This document shows, in pieces, positions 26,120 through 38,388 of a stretch of DNA of 64,000 bases (within the stretch, counting starts at the first letter, position 1; each line of letters opens with the position of its first letter). The position numbers and the translations under genes were made by a program. The notes beneath the pieces were generated by a model. It ran no database searches. It saw nothing but the letters and a program-made list of their open reading frames with translations, and was not told the origin of the DNA. The DNA is from Bacteroides timonensis (GTDB lineage Bacteria > Bacteroidota > Bacteroidia > Bacteroidales > Bacteroidaceae), in NCBI RefSeq assembly GCF_000513195.1, contig NZ_CBVI010000007.1, forward strand, positions 1 through 64,000, in the 5' to 3' direction.

Positions 26120-28492
26120 ATGAAAAAAACATTTACTATTCTATTATTTATATGTGCAGCCACAGGGATAAATGCACAAGATAAATTGTATCCCAACGAG
26201 TTTCCGCTCTCACAAATAACACTCCTCGAAGGACCGTTGAAACATGCCCGTGACCTGAATATCGAGATATTGCTCAAGTACGACTGTGACCGTTTGATGG
26301 CTCCCTATCGGAAAGAGGCAGGGCTGACACCCAAAGCAAAATGTTATACCAACTGGGACGGATTAGACGGACACGTCGGAGGACATTACCTCACAGCTAT
26401 GTCCATCAATGCAGCCACCGGCAATGAAGAATGTCGCAAGCGTATGGAGTACATTATCAGTGAAATTGCCGAATGTGCCGAAGCCAATTGCAAGAATCAT
26501 CCCCAATGGGGTGTTGGCTACATGGGCGGAATGCCTAACAGTCAGAACATTTGGAATGGCTTTAAAGACGGAGACTTCCGCGTATACAGTGGCTCGTGGG
26601 CACCGTTCTACAATTTGCATAAGATGTATGCCGGCTTACGCGACGCATGGCTATATTGCGGCAACGAACAGGCAAAGACTCTTTTTCTGCAGTTTTGCAA
26701 TTGGGCAATCCACATCACATCAGGATTGTCGGACGAACAGATGGAACGGATGCTTGGCAACGAGCATGGCGGCATGAACGAAGTGCTTGCTGATGCGTAT
26801 GCCATTACTCATGAACAGAAGTACCTTGACTGCGCAAAGCGTTTCTCTCACAAACGGTTATTTACTCCTATGTCGCAGCGACAAGACTGCCTCGACAATA
26901 TGCACGCCAATACGCAAGTACCCAAAGTTATCGGCTTTGAGCGTATATCAGAGCTGTCGGGAAATGAGGATTATCATGTGGCAAGTTCATTCTTCTGGGA
27001 TATCGTAACCGGCGAGCGCAGCCTTGCATTTGGCGGAAACAGCCGTCGTGAGCATTTCCCTGCCAAGGATGCTTGTATGGATTTCATCAATGACATTGAC
27101 GGTCCTGAGAGCTGCAACACCAACAATATGTTGAAACTTACAGAAGACCTCCACCGTCGTAACCCTGAAGCACGGTATGCCGACTACTACGAGCTTGCCA
27201 CATTCAACCACATACTCTCCACCCAGCATCCGGAACATGGAGGCTACGTTTATTTCACGCCTGCCCGTCCCCGCCACTATCGCAACTACTCTGCCCCTAA
27301 TGAAGCAATGTGGTGTTGTGTCGGCACCGGCATGGAAAACCATGGCAAGTACGGACAGTTCATCTACACCCATGCAGGCGATGCCCTTTTTGTGAATCTA
27401 TATACGGCTTCACAGCTCGACTGGAAAGAACGCGGCATTACGCTGCGTCAGGAGACGGCTTTCCCTTATTCTGAAAACAGTACTATTACTATTGCGGAAG
27501 GCAAAGGCACATTCAACCTCATGGTGCGCTATCCGGGATGGGTACATCCGGGCAAATTCCAGGTCAGTGTAAACGGAAAGCCCGTCGACATCATTACAGG
27601 CCCGTCCTCCTACGTCAGCATCAATCGCAAATGGAAAAAAGGCGATGTGGTGAATATCAATTTCCCAATGCACTCATCCCTGCGCTATCTACCCAACGAA
27701 CCGCAGTACGTTGCTCTCATGCATGGGCCTATCCTTCTCGGAATGAAAACCGGTACAGAGTCGATGGCTTCACTTATAGCGGATGATAGCCGCTTCGGGC
27801 AGTATGCAGGTGGTCCAAAGCAGCCTATTGATAAAGCTCCAATCCTCATCAACAATGACATTGCCAGTATCCCGTCACAGCTCACTCCTGTGCCTGGTAA
27901 ACCGCTGCACTTCACACTCAGCACCCGCATGGAGAACAAGATTGAAGGAGAATTGCAGCCATTCTTTGAAATTCATGACTCTCGTTACATGATATATTGG
28001 CTTGCTCTCACCGAAGGTAGCTACAAGCAATATATCGATAACATTGCCAAACAGGAACAGGAGCGTCAGGCACTCGAAGCAAGCACTGTCGACAAAGTGC
28101 AGCCAGGCGAACAGCAACCGGAGACCGACCACCAGATGGAGACCGACGAATCATACACCGGTAACACAAATAATGTCTTCTATCGCGATGCCCGCAACGG
28201 ACATTATTTTAGCTACCTCATGCAAACCGATGGTCTGACTAACCTCAAGCTACGACTCAAGTATTGGGGAGTGGGCGAATGGAAAAGCCATGAATTCGAT
28301 ATCTATATTGATGATGTGCTTCTCCGTTCCATCAACAACACCGGCAAATATCGCATATCAGAGTTCAAGGCAGAAACCTATGACATTCCGGCTACTCTTT
28401 TGCAGGATAAGAGACAAGTACGCGTCAAGTTTGTGGCAAAACCAAACAAGCAAATAGGTGAAATATATGAGGTAAGATTAATAAAACAGTAG
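26120..28492 (+). CDS. GH146/GH127-type beta-L-arabinofuranosidase (DUF1680)
   Basis: Secreted 790-aa protein (signal peptide ends near GINAQ). An alpha/alpha-barrel occupies about 25-440, followed by beta-sandwiches (DUF4986-like) and a C-terminal jelly-roll region after about 690. Family catalysis uses a zinc-held cysteine nucleophile. The expected ligands are visible: Glu330 and Cys332 in GPESCNTNNM, and Cys399-Cys400 in AMWCCVGTGMENHGKYG, with Cys400 the likely nucleophile. Expected reaction: release of beta-L-arabinofuranose. A hand count of one line gave about 55% G+C against about 43% in a neighbour, so recent acquisition is possible. A short acidic/Gln-rich linker lies near 655-690. 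Confidence 0.9.
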   Translation: MKKTFTILLFICAATGINAQDKLYPNEFPLSQITLLEGPLKHARDLNIEILLKYDCDRLMAPYRKEAGLTPKAKCYTNWDGLDGHVGGHYLTAMSINAATGNEECRKRMEYIISEIAECAEANCKNHPQWGVGYMGGMPNSQNIWNGFKDGDFRVYSGSWAPFYNLHKMYAGLRDAWLYCGNEQAKTLFLQFCNWAIHITSGLSDEQMERMLGNEHGGMNEVLADAYAITHEQKYLDCAKRFSHKRLFTPMSQRQDCLDNMHANTQVPKVIGFERISELSGNEDYHVASSFFWDIVTGERSLAFGGNSRREHFPAKDACMDFINDIDGPESCNTNNMLKLTEDLHRRNPEARYADYYELATFNHILSTQHPEHGGYVYFTPARPRHYRNYSAPNEAMWCCVGTGMENHGKYGQFIYTHAGDALFVNLYTASQLDWKERGITLRQETAFPYSENSTITIAEGKGTFNLMVRYPGWVHPGKFQVSVNGKPVDIITGPSSYVSINRKWKKGDVVNINFPMHSSLRYLPNEPQYVALMHGPILLGMKTGTESMASLIADDSRFGQYAGGPKQPIDKAPILINNDIASIPSQLTPVPGKPLHFTLSTRMENKIEGELQPFFEIHDSRYMIYWLALTEGSYKQYIDNIAKQEQERQALEASTVDKVQPGEQQPETDHQMETDESYTGNTNNVFYRDARNGHYFSYLMQTDGLTNLKLRLKYWGVGEWKSHEFDIYIDDVLLRSINNTGKYRISEFKAETYDIPATLLQDKRQVRVKFVAKPNKQIGEIYEVRLIKQ

Positions 28493-28513
28493 CTGGATAG
28501 CTACTGTTTTATT
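28480..28513. terminator. Bidirectional terminator between convergent genes
   Basis: AATAAAACAGTAGCT (28480-28494), loop GGAT, AGCTACTGTTTTATT (28499-28513): a perfect 15-bp stem with T-rich tails in both directions. The stop codons of GH146 (28490-28492) and the convergent GH97 (28501-28503) both lie inside the stem. Confidence 0.92.
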
Positions 28514-30408
28514 TCTTTTCCAATACGGATACAAGCTCCGCCACCCGGCGCTAACTTTATATTCAAAACTTCATTCCGCGTTACTTTCTTTTTCGAAACC
28601 TTAATCGTTTCTCTGTTACTCAAATAATGGGCATTCTCTCCATCTTCTACAATTTCCGCTTCATAGTCTCCTTTACCTAAGAAAGACAGCGGCACACGTA
28701 AAGTTCTACTTTCTTCGTTAGTTGCAGCTCCTACCAAGAATACTCCATCTTCCGCTTGACGCATCATTACGATATATTCTCCTATTTCGCCATCTAAAGT
28801 TTTACTTTCCAGCCAAGGCATTTTCTGTGCAGACAAAAAGCGGAGTAAAGCTGGATATTTACGATAATATTCGGGAATATCCGGAATAATCGTCGCGCCG
28901 GAGAAAGTAATCAATGTCCGTGCAGCTTCCGATACCACTGTCGAAGGCACTTCCTGATTATTATCCGAACGTGTCGTTCTTCCTTGCCGAAGGTCAAACA
29001 TACCGTTATTCATATCAATCGGGCCGGCTACCATATTTACAAACACTGAAGTAACAAAGGTCTTGGGATAGAAGATCTCGTGTCCGTCCAATTGAGCTTT
29101 GCAGTATTCACGTGTCACAGCATTGGGCCATGTCCGCATCTGCCCATAGGGATGCACCGGATAATCATGAAAATCTACCAATAATTTATACCGTGCACAC
29201 ATTTCCGTTATACTCTTTGTTCTGGTATTCTTCTCTTCAGGGTTTCCGGCCATAAAACCATACTTCACTCCGGCAGCTCCCCACTCCCCATATTGTTTCA
29301 AAGTTTCTTCCAACGGATAATTACGTCCTCCCACATCATTCAGATACAGCCAGATACCCACTCCTTTCTGCTTTCCATATTGAATCAACTTTCGCACATC
29401 CCTGGCCTTATCTCCCTTAACGGGGTCCGAACCCTGCTCAAACTCAGGTCCATACCAATTGGCATCAAGAACCAGATAGGCAAAACCCTGCTCTGCGGCA
29501 AAATCAACCGCTCTTTCCCAGGAAGGATAGGACATCGTATAATTAAACTCTTCCCACTGAGCACCATTCATACGCCAGTCCCATAACGCAACTCCCGGCT
29601 TCACCCACGAAAAATCATATTCTCCGGAAGGTTCCGGATTCAATAATTCCACGAGATGAGAATCCACCAGATCGCCCGGTCTGTTACCACAAAGCACCAC
29701 ACGCCATGCCGATTGATATCCCGCACGAAGCAAATGCGGTTTCGCAGAAACAGAAAACAAGCATCGCCCCTTTTCCGATTTCAGTTTCAAGGGTTCACCC
29801 TCATCCAGACAAGCCTCATGTACAGCCAGGTATAAATCTTCCGCAGCCTTCACCGTCATCACGGGCAAGCGCTCGCCATCTGTTTCGGTCAATCGTTCCG
29901 GACCGATATTATGCCTTTCTCCATTATAATACCACGCGGTATAGTCGCCTGCAAAATTAAAAGTGGTAAGTTCCAGTGCAGAACCCGCCCCTTGAGGCAA
30001 CACATAGCGAAAAGCCACACCTTCATTATAAGCCCGCGCCACTATCTCCAAAGCATCCGATGATTCCGCTTCATTCACAAAAGACAACTTCATCTCATTG
30101 TATTTATCGGGCACTACGGCACGCTTTCCCCACAGAGGCTTCCAAACAGAATTCACTTTGTTACGGATAACCTTTCCCATTTTCCATCCTTGGGAAGGAA
30201 AAGACACCCCATCCTCTGTTTTAAATCCCAATGCAGAAGCCTCAATCACTTGTTTACGCTTCACAGATAGTTGATAAGTCAGCTCACCGGCATCCGTTTG
30301 AATAATCGCTAACTGTATCTTTCCGTCAGGCGAATCAACCGTACATCTTTTTTCACCGGCATAACAATATGTTCCTATCAATAAGAACAACAAACACAAT
30401 TTTATCAT
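28501..30408 (-). CDS. GH97 enzyme lacking the retaining nucleophile Asp
   Basis: Secreted 635-aa GH97 (signal peptide ends near YCYAGE). The overall layout matches the family, but the segment aligned to GIKVDFF reads GVKYGFM: Gly384 sits where the two other GH97 proteins have the nucleophile Asp. GH97 is known to contain inverting members (SusB type) that use Glu bases instead, so this may be an inverting alpha-glucosidase-type enzyme; loss of activity is the alternative. The QMRTWPN block replaces PRGWERMYP. It lies 17 bp after the GH2 gene and ends inside the shared terminator. Confidence 0.88.
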   Translation of the reverse strand: MIKLCLLFLLIGTYCYAGEKRCTVDSPDGKIQLAIIQTDAGELTYQLSVKRKQVIEASALGFKTEDGVSFPSQGWKMGKVIRNKVNSVWKPLWGKRAVVPDKYNEMKLSFVNEAESSDALEIVARAYNEGVAFRYVLPQGAGSALELTTFNFAGDYTAWYYNGERHNIGPERLTETDGERLPVMTVKAAEDLYLAVHEACLDEGEPLKLKSEKGRCLFSVSAKPHLLRAGYQSAWRVVLCGNRPGDLVDSHLVELLNPEPSGEYDFSWVKPGVALWDWRMNGAQWEEFNYTMSYPSWERAVDFAAEQGFAYLVLDANWYGPEFEQGSDPVKGDKARDVRKLIQYGKQKGVGIWLYLNDVGGRNYPLEETLKQYGEWGAAGVKYGFMAGNPEEKNTRTKSITEMCARYKLLVDFHDYPVHPYGQMRTWPNAVTREYCKAQLDGHEIFYPKTFVTSVFVNMVAGPIDMNNGMFDLRQGRTTRSDNNQEVPSTVVSEAARTLITFSGATIIPDIPEYYRKYPALLRFLSAQKMPWLESKTLDGEIGEYIVMMRQAEDGVFLVGAATNEESRTLRVPLSFLGKGDYEAEIVEDGENAHYLSNRETIKVSKKKVTRNEVLNIKLAPGGGACIRIGKEIKQ

Positions 30409-30425
30409 AATCCGATTTTATCACA

Positions 30426-33557
<3,132 letters not shown>

Positions 33558-33609
33558 TTAATCAGATTGTCCTGCCATACTTATCATAGTTCCACACTTA
33601 TATTGCTCA

Positions 33610-33675
33610 CAAATATAAGAGCGCTCTGCCCTCCATGGCTTTCAATTTCAGACATTTTATTATTGAAAATAGATA
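33610..33675 (-). promoter_or_regulatory. Promoter of GH2-GH97 operon with TATCT-like pair
   Basis: Minus strand: TATCTATTTTCAATA and TGTCTGAAATTGAAA start 21 bp apart (plus-strand AGATA at 33671, AGACA at 33650). After 32 bp there is TATATTTG (33610-33617), a -7 element 76 bp before the GH2 ATG. One half-site departs from TATCT. Confidence 0.65.
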
Positions 33676-33741
33676 AATCCAGCCTTTTCTGCTACTAAAT
33701 CCGTATTCACTCGCTATACACAGAGTTTATGTACACTTTTA

Positions 33742-33841
33742 CCTACACGCTTGCACTCACGCTCTGTATCGCCTTATTTATCGGCAATACAGGGTGGTGT
33801 AAGCAAATAAAAACCGAGTGTAGGCAAATTTACCTACACCG
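33742..33841. repeat. CCTACAC/GTGTAGG dyad array
   Basis: In the 782-bp gene-free gap before the GH2 operon, GTGTAAGCAAAT (33797) and GTGTAGGCAAAT (33818) lie 21 bp apart. CCTACAC copies at 33742 and 33833 are inverted to them. CTGTATCGCC (33764-33773) pairs with GGCAATACAG (33783-33792) to give a hairpin centre. The gap otherwise shows only AT-rich sequence and the 34201 array. Confidence 0.65.
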
Positions 33842-34200
33842 CCCTTGACAAGACATATATTTCTGATTATCTTTTTGTTATCCATCATATTCGCATAAAT
33901 CCATCTCAGCACTTTTCCACTCTTTCTTTGCCGATTTCACCATATAGCTTTCTGATTTTCCAATATCTATTCGTAATTTTGTGCAGTTTTCCCGCATTTA
34001 TGCTCAAATAGTTCTTTTTTATCGATAAGTCGGATCGGGTTGATGTTGTATAATCTCAGTTTTGATCGGGTGATGTTTTTTTCGGTAACATCTGTGGGAA
34101 TTCCAATATCCTGATAAGAAATCTAACAACTTATTTAGCAACTAGTCGCTAAAAGTCACAACCGGATTTAATATAAGTCAAAACACAAGTTTCCGAGTGC

Positions 34201-34320
34201 AGGAAACGACAGTTTCCCCTAATAGGAACGACAGTTTCCTCTAATAGAAACGCGAGTTTCCTTTAATGGGAATTGTCGTTTCTCTTCATGGGAACCGCTA
34301 TTCCTCTTGATGGGACTAAT
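34201..34320. repeat. 22-bp tandem array of GGAA...TTCC dyads
   Basis: Five units start at 34201 (23 bp), 34224, 34246, 34268 and 34290 (22 bp each), with a partial sixth at 34312. All keep GGAA or GAA, a 4-7 bp centre, then TTCC or TTTC; the first is the perfect dyad GGAAAC-GACA-GTTTCC. The array abuts, and by a few bases overlaps, the 3' end of the DUF2059 gene. It shares the 22-bp period but not the sequence of the 5748 array. Confidence 0.9.
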
Positions 34321-35290
34321 ATATTTCCTTGGCTCTCTTCTTAGAAGACCGTAAGTAATCCTTTACTTTCACATCACAATATGTCTTGAAAATCCCATCA
34401 TCATTGGAAGGTAACCTGCCTTTTTCATGAGGCAACTCAAGAATATCAATCACTTCTACACTTTTTTTCAGTTTAGGGAAAAGGAGGCTGACATAGATAT
34501 ACTTGGAGTTAAAACCCTCTACAGTCAATAATCTGTCTTGGGGAGCTCCTCCGTCATATCCTCTCACGTGGTATTCATCACCCGTTTTTTTGTCAATTAT
34601 CACAAACCCCGGACTATAGTACAGCCATTGCCAATTAAAATAGATAGGTTGCAGGAAAGTTACTTTCGTATCTTTGGCTCTTCTCTCAATGGAGTATAAT
34701 GAAGGTTTTGTTCCCTCTGCTCTGTTATAAGGTCTCTTAGCCACCTCAATACTATCTTTCGGAAGCGCATAAGCTGCATCATATAGTTCCTGGTCCCGAT
34801 TTCTCGTTTGCTCCATTGCATCCATGCTCCTGTCAGATTCCGGATACAGTTCTTTCCTCATATCCACTTGTAACCGACTGACCAATAACGGCATAGCTTC
34901 ACGCATAATACTTATTGCCGACTCTCTATATCGCTTTCCCAAAGGGGATTCATAAAACGCAATGGTTTCTTGCAGATCCTCCAAAGCTAAATTTTTCTTG
35001 TAAACAGGCAGGTATATTTCCATAACCATCCGTTCCATCTTCTCTCTCCACGACTTGGCAAATGTATCCCAATAATCAGCATCTTTTTCCGGTTTATTCA
35101 TCCTTGCCACGGCCAAAGTGTGCGGCAGAATCTCATCAATAGAATTCAAAGCACCGGTAACTTTCATTAGCTTCTTCAAAGCTACTTCGTATTCACTCGT
35201 TTCATCTGATTGCTGTGCGGAAACCGGTAAGATAAAGCTCAACAATGCGACTACACACATTGCGACTTGAAAAATAATTTTGTTTCTCAT
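34316..35290 (-). CDS. DUF2059-containing exported protein
   Basis: Secreted 324-aa protein; signal peptide ends near PVSAQQ. Residues about 70-155 resemble DUF2059 (LEDLQETIAFYESPLGKRYRESA), a helical domain of unknown function common in Bacteroidetes. The C-terminal half is a beta-rich segment I do not recognise (FNWQWLYYSPGFVIIDKKTG). No catalytic motif is visible. It is the last gene of the minus-strand run of small exported proteins, and the 22-bp array lies at its 3' end. Confidence 0.75.
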   Translation of the reverse strand: MRNKIIFQVAMCVVALLSFILPVSAQQSDETSEYEVALKKLMKVTGALNSIDEILPHTLAVARMNKPEKDADYWDTFAKSWREKMERMVMEIYLPVYKKNLALEDLQETIAFYESPLGKRYRESAISIMREAMPLLVSRLQVDMRKELYPESDRSMDAMEQTRNRDQELYDAAYALPKDSIEVAKRPYNRAEGTKPSLYSIERRAKDTKVTFLQPIYFNWQWLYYSPGFVIIDKKTGDEYHVRGYDGGAPQDRLLTVEGFNSKYIYVSLLFPKLKKSVEVIDILELPHEKGRLPSNDDGIFKTYCDVKVKDYLRSSKKRAKEIY

Positions 35291-35380
35291 AATATAGTTT
35301 TTAAATAATCTGTGATATTTATTGCATAGATAGTTTATAAAGCAAGTATTAACACATTCACTTGCAACTTTATCATCTGA

Positions 35381-35611
35381 TTATGGTTGTATCGAATAAA
35401 TTATAGCATATAATAATTGACTTATAATATATCGCATTTCTTTATAATATTTTTTCTTCCTCAAAAAACAGTCTACTGTTATCATAACAAACACCCAAAT
35501 AAGTAATGTTACAGGCGTCTTATACTCTTTTTCTAAAGGGTTCATTAGAATAATATAAAAGTTTAAAGATACTAATAAGATTTCACTGAATACAATAATC
35601 AAATGTCTCAT
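35381..35611 (-). CDS. Small membrane protein, unknown function
   Basis: A 76-aa protein with two predicted membrane segments: about 5-24 (IVFSEILLVSLNFYIILMN) and about 34-48, then a basic stretch FLRKKKYYKEMR and a final hydrophobic segment. I recognise no family. It lies between a TlpA-like gene and DUF2059 on the same strand. Length and hydrophobic layout support a real gene, but no homology is claimed. Confidence 0.45.
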   Translation of the reverse strand: MRHLIIVFSEILLVSLNFYIILMNPLEKEYKTPVTLLIWVFVMITVDCFLRKKKYYKEMRYIISQLLYAIIYSIQP

Positions 35612-35703
35612 ATTATCTATATTTACATTATATGACCATTAGCGAACAAGTAATCTCCGTTATTGCTATTTCATTTATAGAATACATATCCACCTTACGC
35701 TTT

Positions 35704-36747
35704 TCAGTTTTGGAAGAGACGATTCAAATCTTCTATATTGAAATTTCTTTTAAGAATTATTCCGTCGGGTGATATCAGCATCAATACCGGTATTTTATTT
35801 ATTCCATACGAATTCACAAACGAATAATCCGCCAGTACTTGTGTCCAAGGAAGCCCTAACCGCTTAAGTGCTTTTTCCCAGTTTTTCCTATCACGATCTA
35901 TTGAGATAGATAATAACTTCAGATTTTTGGAAGCATATTTTTCGCCCGCATTTCTGATTTCCGGTAACTCTGCAATGCAAACCCCACACCACGAAGCCCA
36001 GATATTCACTAACACATAGTGCCCGTTCCCTATATAATCCGACAAATATACTTTTATGCCGTCCGGTAATTCCACTTTAGAATCAACAAAATTACTGCCT
36101 TCTCGCACACTAAGCAGCTTTGTTATAAACCGATTGTTTTTCAACACAGAAGAGGCACCGGCAAGTATAGCGTTTAATTCGTCAACGGTAATCTGTTCCT
36201 GAAAAATGCGAATCCAAAATGCAGGAATTATATTATCAAGATTCTCATAAACAGTTCTTTTTATAAATTCCTTTGTTTGTTTTATCACCTTTTCACGGGT
36301 AATTGCATATAGTTCCTTTTTCCTTTCAGCTACAACATTCAGACTGTCCAATTTCTTATAAGCATCTATGGCAGCTCGATTCAGCACTTGATACTCTCTC
36401 CAACTCTTTTGAAATACATCATTAACCGGAGTGCCTTCGCACCAACCCTCCTTAGCATCTGTACAAATACGAATATTCCCATTCTCAAGTACGGTGAAAA
36501 TCCCATCCATACCATCAATGCATACAGCCGCCCAGCAAGACTGCAACAGCTCTCCTTTAAAAATGAATTTTCCATTCACGACATTCGTACTATCAGCCTG
36601 TCGATTATCCTCTTCCAACATAACCAGAGCAACTTTTCGGCCTTCATATTCGTGATCTGCACTTCCCTCAATACTGTAATGTACTTGAGAGAAGGTTCTT
36701 CCTCCTACGAGAAGCAAGATTATTAATAGTACTATTTTCTTATCCAT
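35704..36747 (-). CDS. TlpA-like thiol-disulfide oxidoreductase with N-terminal DUF4369-like domain
   Basis: Secreted 347-aa protein; signal peptide about 1-20. Residues 22-110 resemble the DUF4369 beta-domain found before thioredoxin folds in Bacteroides (SIEGSADHEYEGRKVALVMLEEDN...). Residues about 225-347 are a TlpA/AhpC-TSA thioredoxin fold with Cys254 and Cys257 in WASWCGVC. Likely reduces or shuffles disulfides of periplasmic proteins. The nearby six-cysteine peptides at 41.0-41.8 kb are possible clients; that link is inference. Confidence 0.88.
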   Translation of the reverse strand: MDKKIVLLIILLLVGGRTFSQVHYSIEGSADHEYEGRKVALVMLEEDNRQADSTNVVNGKFIFKGELLQSCWAAVCIDGMDGIFTVLENGNIRICTDAKEGWCEGTPVNDVFQKSWREYQVLNRAAIDAYKKLDSLNVVAERKKELYAITREKVIKQTKEFIKRTVYENLDNIIPAFWIRIFQEQITVDELNAILAGASSVLKNNRFITKLLSVREGSNFVDSKVELPDGIKVYLSDYIGNGHYVLVNIWASWCGVCIAELPEIRNAGEKYASKNLKLLSISIDRDRKNWEKALKRLGLPWTQVLADYSFVNSYGINKIPVLMLISPDGIILKRNFNIEDLNRLFQN

Positions 36748-36779
36748 TTTAATATTATTATCAACGGTTCAGTAAAAAA

Positions 36780-37148
36780 CTACTCTCTTTCAATAACCCC
36801 TTCTTCCTCCAATTTCTTCTTCAACCGATAATAAGTATCAAGTTTACGATTCCAAACGTCATCGTTATCATCACTCAATAAACATGCTTTCTTCAAGATG
36901 CTTTCATGACTTTCTTCTGCAACAGGAGAGGTAACTTCATCCAATTCCGCAAATTCCACTTCTATTTCATCCCCTATTTTAAACTCTCCTCCATTCCATG
37001 TAACATGTATTTCTTCGGGCATTTTCAAACCTCCGATATTCCAATAACCTCCATCATATCCATGTTGCATTATCATAAGACTGACTCCACCATTTGGAAT
37101 ACCCGCTTTCCAAACAGTATCCCTCCATTTTACAATAATTCCTTTCAT
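36780..37148 (-). CDS. Hypothetical cytoplasmic protein, pair member A
   Basis: 122 aa, no signal peptide. Its middle (FKIGDEIEVEFAELDEVTSPV) and end (YRLKKKLEEEGVIE) resemble the preceding gene product (LEEGDRVLIKMVDTDKVSPV; YEQLKMELQGKGLI), so the two are distant paralogues. Only 1 bp separates this ATG from the upstream stop, which implies coupled translation. Function unknown; small acidic paired proteins like this can be immunity proteins, but nothing here proves it. Confidence 0.6.
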   Translation of the reverse strand: MKGIIVKWRDTVWKAGIPNGGVSLMIMQHGYDGGYWNIGGLKMPEEIHVTWNGGEFKIGDEIEVEFAELDEVTSPVAEESHESILKKACLLSDDNDDVWNRKLDTYYRLKKKLEEEGVIERE

Positions 37149-37149
37149 G

Positions 37150-37452
37150 CTATATAAGTCCCTTCCCTTGTAATTCCATTTTTAATTGTTCGTATCTCCT
37201 TTTCATCTCATTGCGATCACAATCTTCAATTATCAAGACAGGCGATACCTTATCCGTATCGACCATTTTTATCAAGACTCTGTCACCTTCTTCCAACTTC
37301 TCTGTGAGCCAAGTGAGATAATGCAGAATATCACTTCCTTTTATTTTGATTCTGCCGGAAGAACATCCGAATGCCAAATCCGCAAATACAAAATAATCTG
37401 AAGCGGCAACTATAGGTTCTCGACCATTTATACTTATTTCAAAGCCTATCAT
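37150..37452 (-). CDS. Hypothetical cytoplasmic protein, pair member B
   Basis: 100 aa from the ATG at 37452 (an in-frame GTG lies two codons upstream). Acidic, with no export signal. It shares the GD-x-hydrophobic...D-x-V-S motif and a C-terminal charged helix with the 36780-37148 product. No recognised family. Confidence 0.55.
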   Translation of the reverse strand: MIGFEISINGREPIVAASDYFVFADLAFGCSSGRIKIKGSDILHYLTWLTEKLEEGDRVLIKMVDTDKVSPVLIIEDCDRNEMKRRYEQLKMELQGKGLI

Positions 37453-37490
37453 AATCACTTATTATACAAAATTCTATCACTTTTTTTAAT

Positions 37491-37673
37491 TTAATAATTT
37501 TTAATCATAACCACCCATATACCCACACAAAATCCCAATGCACCGGTAAAAAGTGAATGAATAACTGTAGGTTCTTCAATCCCAAACCATTGACACATAT
37601 ATATCCGTATTATATACCCCGATATTAGTGCCATTAAAAGACCTAACGCATATTTAATAATTTCTCTTATCAT
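37491..37673 (-). CDS. Small membrane protein, unknown
   Basis: 60 aa from the ATG at 37673; a GTG eight codons upstream is possible. Two hydrophobic segments: about 5-20 (IIKYALGLLMALISGYI) and about 38-58 (LFTGALGFCVGIWVVMI). No family recognised. It sits in a same-strand row of small membrane or lipid-anchored proteins. Confidence 0.45.
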   Translation of the reverse strand: MIREIIKYALGLLMALISGYIIRIYMCQWFGIEEPTVIHSLFTGALGFCVGIWVVMIKNY

Positions 37674-37742
37674 TGATTTATTACATATTGCAGACACATT
37701 TAAAACTTCAAGCCTTTCGCTCCTTTTTTTAATTCTATCTGT

Positions 37743-37991
37743 TCAAAGTGCTATATATTTCCTTCTATGAAATGGAAACTCACAGCTAATGTTTGTTTTA
37801 CCTATTTTTCTTTGATAATAGAAAAAAAAACGAACTAACATATGAATAGCAACCATAACAGCTATCGTAAGACATACGATCATCCAAAATGTTATATCTT
37901 TTTCATTGAAAAGATACTGCAATAGAAAAGCAACTACTGCACCTCCTATAATGTATTTCAAAACAAATGAATACTTCATATTATTGATCAT
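37743..37991 (-). CDS. Small two-pass membrane protein, unknown
   Basis: 82 aa with hydrophobic segments at about 9-24 and 32-55 and a basic tail (YYQRKIGKTN...FHRRK). Met5 is an alternative start. No family recognised. Confidence 0.45.
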   Translation of the reverse strand: MINNMKYSFVLKYIIGGAVVAFLLQYLFNEKDITFWMIVCLTIAVMVAIHMLVRFFFYYQRKIGKTNISCEFPFHRRKYIAL

Positions 37992-38026
37992 TAGTTATTA
38001 TTTTAGTAGAATCACTCTTTTATCAT

Positions 38027-38314
38027 TTACTGATCCTTAACTTCATTTTCGTCTACCCATTCAGACAATTTCTTGATTTTTTCTTCTAATAAATCAAGAT
38101 CTTTGTTTGATATCGAATCATAGTCTTTGACTTCATAATACCAATTCTTAATATCAGGGTATTTTTTTCGAATCTCTTCAACCCTCACTTCCACCTCCTC
38201 AGGAGTCATTCCACACTTCTGAGAAGAACAGTCCTCAATGATATTATCATCATTGGTGCATCCTTGTCCAAACAAACAGAATACAAATAATAAAAGACAA
38301 ATTAAATGTTTCAT
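38027..38314 (-). CDS. Small lipoprotein, tandem paralogue 1
   Basis: 95-aa lipoprotein: hydrophobic leader and GQGC (Cys19) followed by TNDD. The mature part is short and charged, with CGMTPEEVEVRVEEIRKKYPD and YYEVKDYDSIS. It is clearly related to the next gene upstream (CEMSLQEKKDRIRELEEKY, LEVVSYDSVT), so they are tandem duplicates. Function unknown; outer-membrane or periplasmic attachment is inferred from the leader. Confidence 0.7.
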   Translation of the reverse strand: MKHLICLLLFVFCLFGQGCTNDDNIIEDCSSQKCGMTPEEVEVRVEEIRKKYPDIKNWYYEVKDYDSISNKDLDLLEEKIKKLSEWVDENEVKDQ

Positions 38315-38388
38315 AAAATTCGTTTTACGTTACATATCTACAGTCATATTACACTAAATTCCCCATCTATTACTACACCCATTCATCA

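Noticed and set aside
33842..34200. Possible gene remnant in the GH2-DUF2059 gap
   Set aside because: I read all frames and found only short AT-rich stretches and a small TTTAGC/GCTAAA dyad; no protein family is recognisable.
34201..34320. Possible CRISPR or integron-like sites
   Set aside because: Contiguous 22-bp units without spacers and without an integrase or cas gene.
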